A stretch of 64,000 nt of DNA from Magnetospirillum sulfuroxidans (GTDB taxonomy: Bacteria > Pseudomonadota > Alphaproteobacteria > Rhodospirillales > Magnetospirillaceae): assembly GCF_018224925.1 (NCBI RefSeq), contig NZ_JAGTUF010000007.1, forward strand, positions 72,942 to 136,941, written 5' to 3'. The notes below the pieces were generated by a model. It was not told where the DNA came from. It saw only the letters and a program-made list of their open reading frames with translations, and searched no databases. Shown piece after piece: positions 55,828-64,000 of the stretch. Made by a program: the position numbers and the translations under genes. How positions within the stretch are numbered: the first letter of the stretch is position 1; each line of letters begins with the position of its first letter.

Positions 55828-57609
55828 TTAGTAGACGCGCTTCTGCGGCTTGATGTACTCGACCTCGTCGGTCAGCGTGTAGGTGTGAACCGGACGATAG
55901 TCCAGCTTCACCTTGCCGTTGTCGACCCAGGCCAGCGAGTGCTTCTGCCAATTGACGTCGTCGCGATTGGGGAAATCCTCGTGGGCATGGGCGCCGCGCG
56001 ATTCGTGCCGGGCTTCCGCCGACACGATGGTCGCCAACGCGCAATCCATCAGGTTTTCCAGCTCGAAAGCCTCGACCAGATCCGAATTCCACACGGTGGA
56101 ACGGTCGTTGATCTTGATCTGCGACAAGGTGGACGCAACCTGGTCCATCTTGGCGCAGCCTTCGGCCAACGACTTCGAGGTACGGAACACGGCGGCGTCC
56201 ATCTGCATGGTCTTTTGCATGGCCAGACGGATTTCGCTGGTATGCATCGAGCCGCTGGCGTTGCGCAGACGATCGAAGCGGGCCACCGCATTGTCGCCGG
56301 CATCTTGCGCCAGCGGCTTATGGGTGGTGCCGGCCTTCAGCGTCTCGGCCGCCCGCAGCGCGGCGGCACGACCGAAGACGACGATGTCCAGCAACGAGTT
56401 AGTGCCCAGACGGTTGGCGCCATGCACCGACACGCAGGCCGCCTCGCCGATGGCCATCAGGCCCTCGACGGTGGCGTCGGGATTGTCGGCGGTCGGACGC
56501 AGCACTTCGCCATGCACATTGGTCGGAATACCGCCCATGTTGTAATGCACGGTCGGCAGCACCGGAATCGGCTCCTTGGTCACATCGACGCCGGCGAAAA
56601 TCTTCGCCGTCTCGGAAATGCCCGGCAGACGCAATTCCAGGGTCTCGGCCCCCAGATGCTCCAGATGCAGATAGATGTGGTCGTTTTCCTTGCCCACACC
56701 ACGGCCCTCGCGGATTTCCATGGTCATGGCGCGGGAAACGACGTCGCGGGACGCCAGATCCTTGGCGGTCGGGGCGTAACGTTCCATGAAGCGCTCGCCG
56801 GCCGAATTGGTGACATAGCCACCTTCGCCACGGGCGCCTTCGGTGATCAGACAGCCCGAGCCGTAGATGCCGGTGGGATGGAACTGCACGAATTCCATGT
56901 CCTGCAACGGCAGACCGGCGCGAGCGACCATGCCATGACCGTCGCCGGTGCAGGTATGAGCCGAAGTGCAGCTGAAGAAGGCGCGGCCGTAACCGCCCGA
57001 GGCCAGCACCACCTTGTGGGCGCGGAAACGATGCAGCGACCCATCGTCCAGGTTCCAGGCCATGACGCCGCGGCAGACGCCGTCTTCCATGATCAGGTCA
57101 AGGGCGAAGTATTCGACGAAGAATTCGCAGCCATGCTTCAACGACTGGGAATACAGCGTGTGCAAGATGGCGTGACCGGTCCGGTCGGCAGCGGCGCAAG
57201 CGCGCTGGACCGGGGCCTCGCCGAAATTGCGCATGTGGCCGCCGAACGGGCGCTGGTAGATCTTGCCTTCCGGCGTGCGCGAGAACGGCACGCCGAAATG
57301 TTCAAGTTCGTACACCGCCGGCACCGCTTCGCGGCACATGTATTCGATGGCGTCTTGGTCGCCCAGCCAGTCCGACCCCTTGACGGTGTCGTACATGTGC
57401 CACTTCCAGTTATCCTCGGCCATGTTGCCGAGAGAAGCGCCGATACCGCCCTGGGCGGCCACGGTGTGCGAGCGGGTGGGGAACACCTTGGTGATGCAAG
57501 CGGTCTTCAGACCGGCGGCACCCATGCCCATGGTGGCGCGCAGGCCGGCGCCGCCGGCGCCGACGACCACGACATCATAGGTGTGGTCGATGATCTTGTA
57601 CGCAGCCAT
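55828..57609 (-). CDS. sdhA: Succinate dehydrogenase flavoprotein subunit
   Basis: The 593-aa flavoprotein oxidises succinate to fumarate. The FAD motif is [16 protein letters not shown] and the covalent FAD attachment histidine is in [31 protein letters not shown] and [10 protein letters not shown] are conserved. The ATG at 57609 was chosen since the N-terminus [17 protein letters not shown] matches the family. Confidence 0.97.
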   Translation of the reverse strand: MAAYKIIDHTYDVVVVGAGGAGLRATMGMGAAGLKTACITKVFPTRSHTVAAQGGIGASLGNMAEDNWKWHMYDTVKGSDWLGDQDAIEYMCREAVPAVYELEHFGVPFSRTPEGKIYQRPFGGHMRNFGEAPVQRACAAADRTGHAILHTLYSQSLKHGCEFFVEYFALDLIMEDGVCRGVMAWNLDDGSLHRFRAHKVVLASGGYGRAFFSCTSAHTCTGDGHGMVARAGLPLQDMEFVQFHPTGIYGSGCLITEGARGEGGYVTNSAGERFMERYAPTAKDLASRDVVSRAMTMEIREGRGVGKENDHIYLHLEHLGAETLELRLPGISETAKIFAGVDVTKEPIPVLPTVHYNMGGIPTNVHGEVLRPTADNPDATVEGLMAIGEAACVSVHGANRLGTNSLLDIVVFGRAAALRAAETLKAGTTHKPLAQDAGDNAVARFDRLRNASGSMHTSEIRLAMQKTMQMDAAVFRTSKSLAEGCAKMDQVASTLSQIKINDRSTVWNSDLVEAFELENLMDCALATIVSAEARHESRGAHAHEDFPNRDDVNWQKHSLAWVDNGKVKLDYRPVHTYTLTDEVEYIKPQKRVY

Positions 57610-57614
57610 TGCAG

Positions 57615-57995
57615 TTAGCCTCCGATGGCGACTTTGAGGATCGAAACGGACATGCTGATCGCCAGCAGGGCGGCAATCAGCTTGGTCGCCAGAAGAGCGG
57701 CGAACTTCTTCGCCTTGCAGCTGACATAGTCCTCGATGACCATGGCCAGACCCAGCGACGCGTGGTAGCAGGTCAAGGCGACGGTCAGAATCAACAGGGC
57801 CGAATTGGGGGCCTTGGCGATCCAGGCGGTGAAGGCGGCGTGGTCGGCGCCGGCAAGGCCGGCGATGGAGGCCACGAACCACAAGGACAGCGGAACCAGC
57901 CCGACAGCGGTGACGATGGTCGACCAGTGATGGCCCATGCCGGATTTGGCGGAACCAAGGCCGCGGGCGCGGCCGATGGGGGAACGAAGGGTCAT
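57615..57995 (-). CDS. sdhD: Succinate dehydrogenase membrane anchor subunit SdhD
   Basis: The 126-aa protein has three membrane helices. It starts [19 protein letters not shown], with the heme-contacting [11 protein letters not shown] and [15 protein letters not shown] segments in the usual places. With SdhC it binds heme b and ubiquinone. It lies 14 bp after sdhC and 5 bp before sdhA. Confidence 0.92.
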   Translation of the reverse strand: MTLRSPIGRARGLGSAKSGMGHHWSTIVTAVGLVPLSLWFVASIAGLAGADHAAFTAWIAKAPNSALLILTVALTCYHASLGLAMVIEDYVSCKAKKFAALLATKLIAALLAISMSVSILKVAIGG

Positions 57996-58009
57996 GTCAG
58001 TGTTCTCCC

Positions 58010-58390
58010 TTAGGCCAGACCGATGATCCAGGCGATCACGGTCAGCGCGACGGCGGCGACCAGCGCCACCTTGGCTGACAGGTACGCCTGCGGAATTTCG
58101 AAACCCCAGCCGGAATCCCACAGCAGGTGGCGGATGCCGTGGCTGAGATGGAAGAACAAAGCCAGCGTCCACCCGAACAGGAACAGCTTGCCCAGGAACG
58201 AGCCAAAGACAGCCTGAACGAAGCTGAAATATTCCGGCCCATTGGCGGCAGCGCACAGCCACCACGTCAGGGCGAACAGGCCAATCACCAAGCCAACGCC
58301 GGTGATACGGTGAGTGATGGACATGATCGCCAGCAGCGGCAGGCGATAAATGTCCAGATGCGGAGAAAGCGGCCGATTGCGCGTGCTCAT
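58010..58390 (-). CDS. sdhC: Succinate dehydrogenase cytochrome b556 subunit SdhC
   Basis: The 126-aa subunit begins MSTRNRPLSPHLDIYRL and has SITHRITGVGLVIGL and the heme-ligand region FFHLSHGIRHLLWD. It is the first gene of the operon. A longer start is possible upstream but the chosen ATG (58390) gives the family N-terminus. Confidence 0.94.
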   Translation of the reverse strand: MSTRNRPLSPHLDIYRLPLLAIMSITHRITGVGLVIGLFALTWWLCAAANGPEYFSFVQAVFGSFLGKLFLFGWTLALFFHLSHGIRHLLWDSGWGFEIPQAYLSAKVALVAAVALTVIAWIIGLA

Positions 58391-58753
58391 GGGTTGGGCC
58401 CCCGAAACTCTGGATTGCGGGGCAAAACGCCCCCTACATGCGGCAATGTGGGCCAAGTGTTTAGCGTTTAGGGACACCAGAGTCAACGCCGAGAGCCACA
58501 CTTTTTGGCGGGGGCAGCTACCCAGCCCCCGCCCAACAGGGTAGTAAGCCGATCACTCCCCCACATGCAGGTACAGCATAACCGCCATGAATGGCACGCA
58601 GTCACAGAAAAATATGAGGCGAAAAGCCCGGAAAGGTTGACTTGCGCACATATCCATAAAATTTCATCTAATTTGAAATTAAAATAATAATGCACAATCG
58701 TTAACTATAAACATGTATCATAAATAAAAAATAAGAAGACAGAGGAGGATACC
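58391..58753. other. Intergenic region between sdhC and the zinc-ribbon gene
   Basis: This 363-bp gap holds the sdh promoter (58458-58486), a 9-bp inverted repeat (GGCGGGGGC 58507-58515, GCCCCCGCC 58525-58533) with a T run on the wrong side to be a terminator for either neighbour, and a distinctly AT-rich stretch (about 58655-58740). The latter precedes the plus-strand gene and may hold its promoter. No further gene is seen. Confidence 0.7.
58458..58486 (-). promoter_or_regulatory. Putative promoter of sdhCDAB
   Basis: On the minus strand TTGACT (58486-58481) is followed after 17 bp by TAAACA (58463-58458). The -10 is weak. It lies about 70 bp upstream of sdhC. Confidence 0.5.
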
Positions 58754-59152
58754 ATGATACCGCTCAGGAACGACGACAGCATAAACGCCAATATATGCGA
58801 CGACGTTACGCATATGCGGCAAGAGCTGCGCGCCATTCACATGGAAATCCAGAAGACCCTGCAATGCGTTTCGGAACTGGTGTCCGCCATTAATGACATT
58901 CGGACGTCACAGGCGCAGATATCCGCTCGCTTGGGCGTCGCCGCAGCCATCCAAGCCAAACGGAAAGAAGACACCTCTCATTGCCATGCCTGCGGCGGCC
59001 CCGTCACCCGGCATCCGGCCGAAGCAGGAACCTTGCTGCTGTGTCCGGCTTGCGGCTGGAGCGAATTTATCGGCCGCGATGGCCGCGAATCGTCGGAAGT
59101 CCGCCCCGACGTGGCTCCTTTTTGCTCTCGTCATAACCCTTGGGCGGCATAA
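58754..59152 (+). CDS. Coiled-coil protein with C-terminal zinc ribbon
   Basis: The 132-aa protein of unknown family has an N-terminal helical coiled-coil region (residues 15-60, with HMRQELRAIHMEIQKTL) and a C-terminal treble-clef-like zinc ribbon (CHACGG ... CPACGW, about 77-102). The start ATG has the strong ribosome binding site GGAGGA at 8 bases. It lies 15 bp upstream of a bacteriohemerythrin gene in the same direction, so the two are likely expressed together. Confidence 0.72.
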   Translation: MIPLRNDDSINANICDDVTHMRQELRAIHMEIQKTLQCVSELVSAINDIRTSQAQISARLGVAAAIQAKRKEDTSHCHACGGPVTRHPAEAGTLLLCPACGWSEFIGRDGRESSEVRPDVAPFCSRHNPWAA

Positions 59153-59167
59153 GTCGCGGAGGCCACC

Positions 59168-59620
59168 ATGTCCTTGCTTGACCTGCTCCACCTCCACCAC
59201 CCGGTCCCGCCGCCGCCGCCTGACGAGCTGATCCATTGGGATGAAACGCTGTCGGTGGGCAACCCGATCATCGACAACGAGCATCGCGAGATCGTCACCG
59301 CGCTCAACCGCTTTTACCTCGACTGGGTCCACACCGCCCATGATCTGGACCTGGAAGCCGAGTTGAAAAAGCTTAAAGTGATCGTCGACACCCATTTCGC
59401 CAACGAAGAAGAGCTGATGGCCTGCCACCACTGCCCCAGTTTGGCTGGCCATATCCGTGAACACCGTCAGATGCAGACTGAATTACAGGCTATCGCCGTC
59501 AACGCCCCCAGCTTGAGCGGCGCCAAACTGGAAGCGCGCCTGCTGCGCTTCATCCGCCGGCTGGTGATGAGCCATGTGTTGTCATGGGATATGGACGCGC
59601 GGGAATATCTGCGGCCATGA
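59168..59620 (+). CDS. Bacteriohemerythrin
   Basis: The 150-aa protein has a four-helix hemerythrin fold with the diiron ligands in HWDETLSVGNPIIDNEHREI (first two His/Glu sites), HFANEEELMACHHC and HIREHRQMQ, and the last His in VMSHVLSWDMD. It probably binds O2 as a carrier or sensor. It has a proline-rich N-terminal extension (HHPVPPPPPDE). It follows the zinc-ribbon gene by 15 bp. Confidence 0.93.
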   Translation: MSLLDLLHLHHPVPPPPPDELIHWDETLSVGNPIIDNEHREIVTALNRFYLDWVHTAHDLDLEAELKKLKVIVDTHFANEEELMACHHCPSLAGHIREHRQMQTELQAIAVNAPSLSGAKLEARLLRFIRRLVMSHVLSWDMDAREYLRP

Positions 59621-59677
59621 AACGCGGCCCGCCCGATTGCGGTGTTTTGGCATGTTGATTTCGCCGACCGACAGCGC

Positions 59678-59711
59678 AAGCGGCGGGTTCATGGCCATGA
59701 ACCCGCCGCTT
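59678..59711. terminator. 34-bp perfect palindrome between convergent genes
   Basis: AAGCGGCGGGTTCATGG is immediately followed by its exact complement CCATGAACCCGCCGCTT. It lies between the convergent hemerythrin and mesaconyl-CoA hydratase genes. A hairpin in either transcript is certain to be strong, but neither side has a long T run. Confidence 0.55.
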
Positions 59712-59722
59712 GGCTTGGGGCA

Positions 59723-60778
59723 TCAGCGCTTGGGCATCAGCACCGTATAATCGAAATCCAACACCACCGCCGCGGCAAAGCCCTTACCGTCTTCAGCCTT
59801 CAAGGTGAAATCGGCGGCGGACTGATTCTTCAAGGCGACCAGACGCAGGCGGAGGGCGCCAATGTCGGAGCGGCCGGGAAGATCGAACTTTTCCAGCACT
59901 TCCGACCACGCATAGATGGTGTCGCCGGCAAAGGTCGGATTGACGTGGCGGCCGCCATTGATGGCGGCGATCTTGAAGGCATTGCCCAGGCCGTTGAACG
60001 ACAAGGCGCGCGCCAGCGAAATGATGTGGCCGCCATAGATCAGCCGGCGGCCGAACCGGCCCTGACCCTCGGTGTGCTGGTTGAAATGAACCTTGGCGGT
60101 GTTCTGCCACAGCCGGGTGGCCATCATGTGCTCGGCTTCCTCGATGGTCATGCCGTCAACATGGTCGATCTTTTCACCAATGGCATAATCGTCCCACCGA
60201 TGGGGAGAACCGGCCAGCACGTCGTCATAGCCGGCGGCGGACAGGCCGGCGGGGATGACCAGATCGGCGGCGGCGACCGCCCCCGGCAGATCCGGCACCA
60301 CTTCGGCCGGAGCGGCGGCGGCGACATCGCGCTTTTTCACCATCACCCAGCGCACGTAATCCACCACCATCTCACCCTTCTGATTGGTGCCGATGGAACG
60401 GACATAAACGACGCCGGTTTGCTTGTTGGAATTTTCCTTCAGTCCGATCACCGTCGAGACGGTGGTGACGGTGTCGCCGGCATAAAGCGGCACGCCAAAG
60501 CGCCCGGCGGCATAGCCGAGATTGGCCACCGCGTTCAATGATACGTCGGGGACGGTCTTGCCGAACACCAGGTGAAAGGCGGCCAGATCATCCAACGGCT
60601 GGCCCGGCATGCCACAGCCCCGGGCGAATTCCACCGATGAATTAAAGGCAAAGCGCGAACCGTACAACGCGGTGTACAGCGCCATGTCGCCTTGGGTCGC
60701 CGTCCGCGGGGTGGCGTGACGGATTTCCTGGCCGATGCGAAAGTCTTCGAAGAAATTGCCGGAATTGGTCTTGGTCAT
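59723..60778 (-). CDS. Mesaconyl-CoA hydratase (double MaoC/hotdog domain)
   Basis: The 351-aa protein has two hotdog domains: the first contains GSRFAFNSSVEFARGCGMPG and PLYAGDTVTTVSTVIGLKE, the second NTAKVHFNQHTEGQGRFGRR followed by YGGHIISLARALSFNGL with its catalytic-type His and Asp pattern. It closely resembles the mesaconyl-C1-CoA hydratase of the ethylmalonyl-CoA pathway, which forms beta-methylmalyl-CoA from mesaconyl-CoA. ATG at 60778. It follows a CitE-like gene in the same direction by 11 bp. Confidence 0.86.
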   Translation of the reverse strand: MTKTNSGNFFEDFRIGQEIRHATPRTATQGDMALYTALYGSRFAFNSSVEFARGCGMPGQPLDDLAAFHLVFGKTVPDVSLNAVANLGYAAGRFGVPLYAGDTVTTVSTVIGLKENSNKQTGVVYVRSIGTNQKGEMVVDYVRWVMVKKRDVAAAAPAEVVPDLPGAVAAADLVIPAGLSAAGYDDVLAGSPHRWDDYAIGEKIDHVDGMTIEEAEHMMATRLWQNTAKVHFNQHTEGQGRFGRRLIYGGHIISLARALSFNGLGNAFKIAAINGGRHVNPTFAGDTIYAWSEVLEKFDLPGRSDIGALRLRLVALKNQSAADFTLKAEDGKGFAAAVVLDFDYTVLMPKR

Positions 60779-60789
60779 GGGAAATATCC

Positions 60790-61677
60790 TTACTTGCCCA
60801 AAGCCGCTTCCAGCTGGGCGATCTGTTCGGCCAGGGCGACCAGGCGCTTGGCGTTTTCCACGTGCAGGTTCTCGATCAGCTTGCCATCGACCACCACCAC
60901 GCCCTTGCCTTCGGCCGCCGCCGCCGCATGGGCGGCGATGATGGTTTGCGACCATGAAACGTCCTTTTCCGACGGGGCAAACAGGCGGTTGGCAACGTCA
61001 ATGGTCTTGGGGTGAATCAAGGTCTTGCCGTCGAAACCCAGTTCCAGCCCTTGCAGACAATGGGCCTCGAAGCCGGCATCGTCGTTCAGGTCCAGATAGA
61101 CGCCGTCAATGGCGGCCAAGCCATAAGCCCGCGCCGCCAGCAGGCACAACCCCAAGCTGGTGATCATCGGCAGCCGCATGGCGGTGTGGGCGCAATGCAG
61201 GTCTTTGGCCAAATCCGACGTCCCCATGACGAAGCCGCCCATGCGCGGGCTGGCAAGGGCGATTTCCTCGGCCCGCAACATGCCCTTGGGGGTTTCCATC
61301 ATGCACCAGATGGCCATGTCGGCCGGCGCCCCGTTGGCCTGCATGATCGCTTCGACCTGACGGACCATGTCGGCGCTTTCCACCTTGGGAATCAAGATGC
61401 CATGCGCCCCGCACGACGCGGCGGCGGCAACGTCGGCATAGCCCCAGGGCGTGCCCAGGCCATTGACGCGAACCAGCAATTCACGACCGCCATAGCCGCC
61501 GGCCTTGACCGCGTCGCACACCTGTTGGCGGGCGACATCCTTGGCGTCAGGAGAAACGGCATCTTCCAGATCCAAGATCAGGCCGTCGGCGGCAAGGCCA
61601 CGGGCCTTTTCCAAGGCACGGGCATTGGAGCCGGGCATATAAAGGACGGAACGGCGAGGACGGGCGGTGGCGGCCAT
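60790..61677 (-). CDS. CitE-like (3S)-malyl-CoA thioesterase / HpcH-HpaI family lyase
   Basis: The 295-aa TIM-barrel protein has the CitE signature RSVLYMPGSNARALEKARGL, LILDLEDAVSPDAK, LVRVNGLGTPWGYAD, MMETPKGM and LGFDGKTLIHPKTIDVAN. These segments resemble the malyl-CoA thioesterase (Mcl2) of Rhodobacter more than the longer malyl-CoA lyase (Mcl1). It therefore probably hydrolyses (3S)-malyl-CoA to malate. Start ATG 61677. It is adjacent to mesaconyl-CoA hydratase, so both would serve the ethylmalonyl-CoA pathway. Lyase activity is the alternative. Confidence 0.78.
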   Translation of the reverse strand: MAATARPRRSVLYMPGSNARALEKARGLAADGLILDLEDAVSPDAKDVARQQVCDAVKAGGYGGRELLVRVNGLGTPWGYADVAAAASCGAHGILIPKVESADMVRQVEAIMQANGAPADMAIWCMMETPKGMLRAEEIALASPRMGGFVMGTSDLAKDLHCAHTAMRLPMITSLGLCLLAARAYGLAAIDGVYLDLNDDAGFEAHCLQGLELGFDGKTLIHPKTIDVANRLFAPSEKDVSWSQTIIAAHAAAAAEGKGVVVVDGKLIENLHVENAKRLVALAEQIAQLEAALGK

Positions 61678-61781
61678 GGGGACGATCCCTTGCAAGAAGA
61701 AACAGGCTGGGGAACCTAGCAAGTTGCGTTAAGCTAGGCAAGGTTGCAGCGCAACAATACGTCGTCACGGACCAGCTTTCC

Positions 61782-62609
61782 ATGAAGATTCTTTCGCTCA
61801 ATTCATCCGTGGCCTGCGGTCACGTCGGCAATTCCGCCCTGACCCTGCCGTTGCAGCGGCTGGGATTTCAGGTGGTTGCGGTCAATAGCGTGCAGTTTTC
61901 CAACCATCCCGGTCACGGAACATTCGGCGGTGACGTCTTTGCCCCCGCCCATGTGGACCGGGTGATTGATGGTTTGGATCGCGCCGGCTTCCTGGCCGGC
62001 TATGACGGCATTTTGTCCGGCTATCTGGGCGAGGCCGCCAATGGCGCCGCCTTACGGCGCATCCTGGCCGCCAACCCGCGGGCGCTTTATCTGTGCGACC
62101 CGGTGCTCGGCGATGACGGCCGCTCGTATGTGCGGCCGGGGATCGCTGAATTCCTGGCCGGGCCGGCCCTGGCCGCCGCCCGCATCCTCACCCCCAATCC
62201 GTTCGAACTGGCCAGCCTGAGCGGCGCCCCGGTCACCAGCCTGGGTCAAGCCGTCGCCGCCGCCCGCGCCCTTGTCGCCCAAGGCCCCGAGATCGTGGTC
62301 GTCACCAGCCTTGATCGCGATGGCGATGCCGTCTGCGCCGCCATCACCGCCCAGGATGTCTGGCTGGTGCGCACCCCCCGCCTGCCCTTCCCCCACCCCG
62401 TCAACGGCGCCGGCGATTTGCTGGCGGGCCTGATCCTGGCCGAACGATTGCGCGGCGCCGATGTTCCCACCATGCTTGGCGACGCCGTCTCGCGCCTGTT
62501 CGCGGTGTTGGAGCGGACCCTGCAAGTCGGAAGCCGCGAGCTGGCGCTGATCGCCGCGCAAGACGCGGTGGTCACCCCACCTCGGATGTTTGTCGCGCAA
62601 CGATACTAG
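61782..62609 (+). CDS. pdxY: Pyridoxal kinase
   Basis: The 275-aa ribokinase-fold enzyme begins MKILSLNSSVACGHVGNSA and has YLCDPVLGDDGRSYV and a C-terminal GAGDLLAGLILAERL, the ATP- and anion-binding signature of pyridoxal kinases. It phosphorylates pyridoxal in the vitamin B6 salvage pathway. It is divergent from the malyl-CoA gene with about 100 bp between starts. Confidence 0.92.
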   Translation: MKILSLNSSVACGHVGNSALTLPLQRLGFQVVAVNSVQFSNHPGHGTFGGDVFAPAHVDRVIDGLDRAGFLAGYDGILSGYLGEAANGAALRRILAANPRALYLCDPVLGDDGRSYVRPGIAEFLAGPALAAARILTPNPFELASLSGAPVTSLGQAVAAARALVAQGPEIVVVTSLDRDGDAVCAAITAQDVWLVRTPRLPFPHPVNGAGDLLAGLILAERLRGADVPTMLGDAVSRLFAVLERTLQVGSRELALIAAQDAVVTPPRMFVAQRY

Positions 62610-62672
62610 GGTTGTTCCGCCGGCCGCTTTCTGCTTACCTTCCGCGACAAAAGCAAGACCAGGACATTCTGG

Positions 62673-63299
62673 GTGAGCGAGTATCTTTATCTGCGCGGTA
62701 TCGCCATCGGCTTCGCCATCGCCGCCCCCATTGGGCCGGTGGGATTGTTGTGCATCCGCAAGGCGCTGGCCGATGGCCGCCTCGCCGCTTTCGTCGCCGG
62801 ATTGGGCGCCGCCCTGGCCGACACCTTTTTCGGCGCCGTGGTCGGGATGGGCCTGGGGGCCGTCTCGCAATTCATCGAAGGTCACACCCCGATCATGAAG
62901 GTGGTCGGCGGCCTGTTCATGTTGGGCTTGGGGCTGCACACCTGGCGCGCCGCCACCACCAGCCTGGAAAGCGAGCCCGATGCCGATAAAGGCCCCGGCA
63001 TGGTGCGGGATTTCCTGTCGACTTTTGTCATTACCATCAGCAATCCCGGCACCATCTTGGGCGTGGTCGGGGTCTTTGCCGCGCTGGGCGCCTCGGCCCA
63101 GGCCAAGGGCATGGAAGATCAAATGTCGCTGGTCGCCGGCGTCTTCACCGGCTCGGCCCTGTGGTGGGCGGTGCTGACCGAATTGACCATCGCCGTGCGC
63201 ACCCGCTTCACGCCGGAACGCATGCGGCTGTTCAACCACATTTCCGGCGCCTTGTTGATGGCATTGGGCACGCTTGCCCTGGGGTCGTTGCTGCTTTAG
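62673..63299 (+). CDS. LysE family amino-acid exporter
   Basis: The 208-aa membrane protein has six helices. It starts with YLRGIAIGFAIAAPIGPVGL, the LysE/RhtB signature APIGP, then FVAGLGAALADTFFGAVVG. These transporters export amino acids such as lysine or threonine by proton antiport; the substrate here is unknown. GTG start. The stop overlaps the convergent acetyltransferase gene by 4 bp. Confidence 0.87.
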   Translation: MSEYLYLRGIAIGFAIAAPIGPVGLLCIRKALADGRLAAFVAGLGAALADTFFGAVVGMGLGAVSQFIEGHTPIMKVVGGLFMLGLGLHTWRAATTSLESEPDADKGPGMVRDFLSTFVITISNPGTILGVVGVFAALGASAQAKGMEDQMSLVAGVFTGSALWWAVLTELTIAVRTRFTPERMRLFNHISGALLMALGTLALGSLLL

Positions 63300-63733
63300 C
63301 GCAGCTTCTTGCGCATCAGGATTTCATCCTCGCCGACGCTGATCAGGTCGTTCAATTCGGCCTTTTCGACAAAGCCGTTGCGGCCATAAAAATCACGGCC
63401 GCGATGATTAAAGGCCGAGACGCAGACCCACAGATTGCCGCCATTTTGCCCCGCCGCCCAGGCCAGCAAGGCCGAACCGACGCCTTGGCTTTGCCTGTCG
63501 GGCACCACCGCCAGCATCTCCACATAGGGACCGCGCAGCCAGGGCGAACGCAGACACAGCAGACCGACCGGCTGGCCGTCTTGTTCATAGACCATGCGCA
63601 GCAAATTGGCGTCGTCACGGGTCAGGTAACCGGCCAGACCATCATCGGAAAAGCCCAGCCGCCGCCACGGGTCCATGTGAGCCAAAGCTTCGGCCAAGGC
63701 CGGCGCTTCAAAAGCAAGCAACGGGCGGATCAT
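63296..63733 (-). CDS. GNAT family N-acetyltransferase
   Basis: The 145-aa protein has the acetyl-CoA binding motif in VVPDRQSQGVGSALLAWA and the C-terminal FNHRGRDFYGRNGFV of GNAT enzymes. The substrate is unknown. Its ATG overlaps the stop of the polysaccharide deacetylase gene (ATGA), so the two are translationally coupled. Confidence 0.88.
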   Translation of the reverse strand: MIRPLLAFEAPALAEALAHMDPWRRLGFSDDGLAGYLTRDDANLLRMVYEQDGQPVGLLCLRSPWLRGPYVEMLAVVPDRQSQGVGSALLAWAAGQNGGNLWVCVSAFNHRGRDFYGRNGFVEKAELNDLISVGEDEILMRKKLR

Positions 63734-64000
63734 TTCAACACCTCATCCAAACGCACGAATTGGACCCCGCGTCGCCGCAACTCGCTGACGATATCAGGCA
63801 GGGCCTTGGCCGTCGCCGGGGCACGGCCGTTGACATGGAAGATCAGAATATCGCCGGGCCGCGTCTTTGACAGCACCCAGTTTTTTAAATGCGCAGGAGC
63901 CAAGCCCGGCGTCGGATCGCCCGAGGCAAAGCTCCAATGCACCACCTTATGGCCGCTGGCTTCCACCGTCGCCAAGGTGTCGGCGTCGTAATTGCCGGCG
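63730..64000 (-). CDS. Polysaccharide deacetylase family protein (5' end outside window)
   Basis: Only the C-terminal 89 codons are in the window; the frame is open to the edge. Visible motifs are AGNYDADTLATVEASGHKVVHWS and then RPGDILIFHVNGRAPATAKALPDIV, characteristic of the NodB-like carbohydrate deacetylase domain (the strand after motif 4 with its His). Function is removal of N- or O-acetyl groups from a polysaccharide or peptidoglycan, target unknown. Confidence 0.8.
   Translation of the reverse strand, partial: AGNYDADTLATVEASGHKVVHWSFASGDPTPGLAPAHLKNWVLSKTRPGDILIFHVNGRAPATAKALPDIVSELRRRGVQFVRLDEVLK

Noticed and set aside
58507-58533. Terminator at the inverted repeat upstream of sdhC
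   Set aside because: The T run precedes the stem on the plus strand and becomes an A run after it on the minus strand, so it is the wrong way round for either neighbour.

Overview
The window is a 64 kb stretch of high-GC chromosome from an alphaproteobacterium, most probably a Rhodospirillales member of the Magnetospirillum type (inferred from gene content and order, not from a marker gene). The main clues are the rplU-rpmA-obg-proB-proA-nadD-rsfS-rlmH order, the ChvI/ChvG-HprK-RapZ-EIIA-HPr-EI regulatory PTS cluster, a GTP-type PEP carboxykinase, the sdhCDAB order and an ethylmalonyl-CoA-pathway pair. I see no rRNA, tRNA, IS element, prophage or CRISPR array.

Layout. 1-2.1 kb: two overlapping signalling genes (REC-HDOD, cut by the window edge, and REC with a degenerate HD-GYP). 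2.1-7.3 kb (minus): DUF3095 protein, thiol peroxidase, TonB-dependent copper receptor with its DUF2946 partner, two unknown genes. 7.4-13.5 kb (minus): ribosome, proline and NAD housekeeping cluster driven from a good sigma-70 promoter at 13458-13485. 13.6-17.5 kb: a 29-residue candidate small protein and two divergent cation/proton antiporters. 17.5-23.7 kb (minus): two-component system plus regulatory PTS. 23.8-26.6 kb: cobalamin riboswitch and cbiMNQO cobalt importer. 26.8-31.5 kb: an unknown gene, an FMN split-barrel protein, pckG and ahcY, the last two each with a strong terminator and ahcY with a 16-bp palindromic operator.

31.6-52 kb is the accessory heart of the window: a type VI secretion system. 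The minus-strand arm (36.9 to 31.6 kb) carries two DUF4157 (HExxH) proteins, VgrG and a fourth putative cargo gene. The plus-strand arm carries a DUF4280 PAAR-like tip, tssJ-like, tssK, tssL, tssM, an unexpected helix-turn-helix gene, tssA, then tssB, tssC, hcp, tssE, tssF and tssG. No tssH/clpV is present here. The three non-VgrG genes of the minus arm encode proteins that all start with a short proline motif (PPP followed by an aromatic residue and glycine), a possible loading signal. The two DUF4157 modules lie as neighbouring direct repeats, at the C-terminus of one protein and the N-terminus of the next, so one recombination event could fuse the genes into a new toxin. DUF4157 is better known from effectors of extracellular contractile injection systems, so finding it beside VgrG links the two kinds of injection machine.

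52-64 kb returns to housekeeping: zapE, a DHH phosphoesterase, a proline-rich lipoprotein, sdhCDAB, a coiled-coil/zinc-ribbon gene next to a bacteriohemerythrin, mesaconyl-CoA hydratase with a malyl-CoA thioesterase-like gene, a pyridoxal kinase, a LysE exporter, a GNAT acetyltransferase and the 3' part of a polysaccharide deacetylase cut by the right edge.
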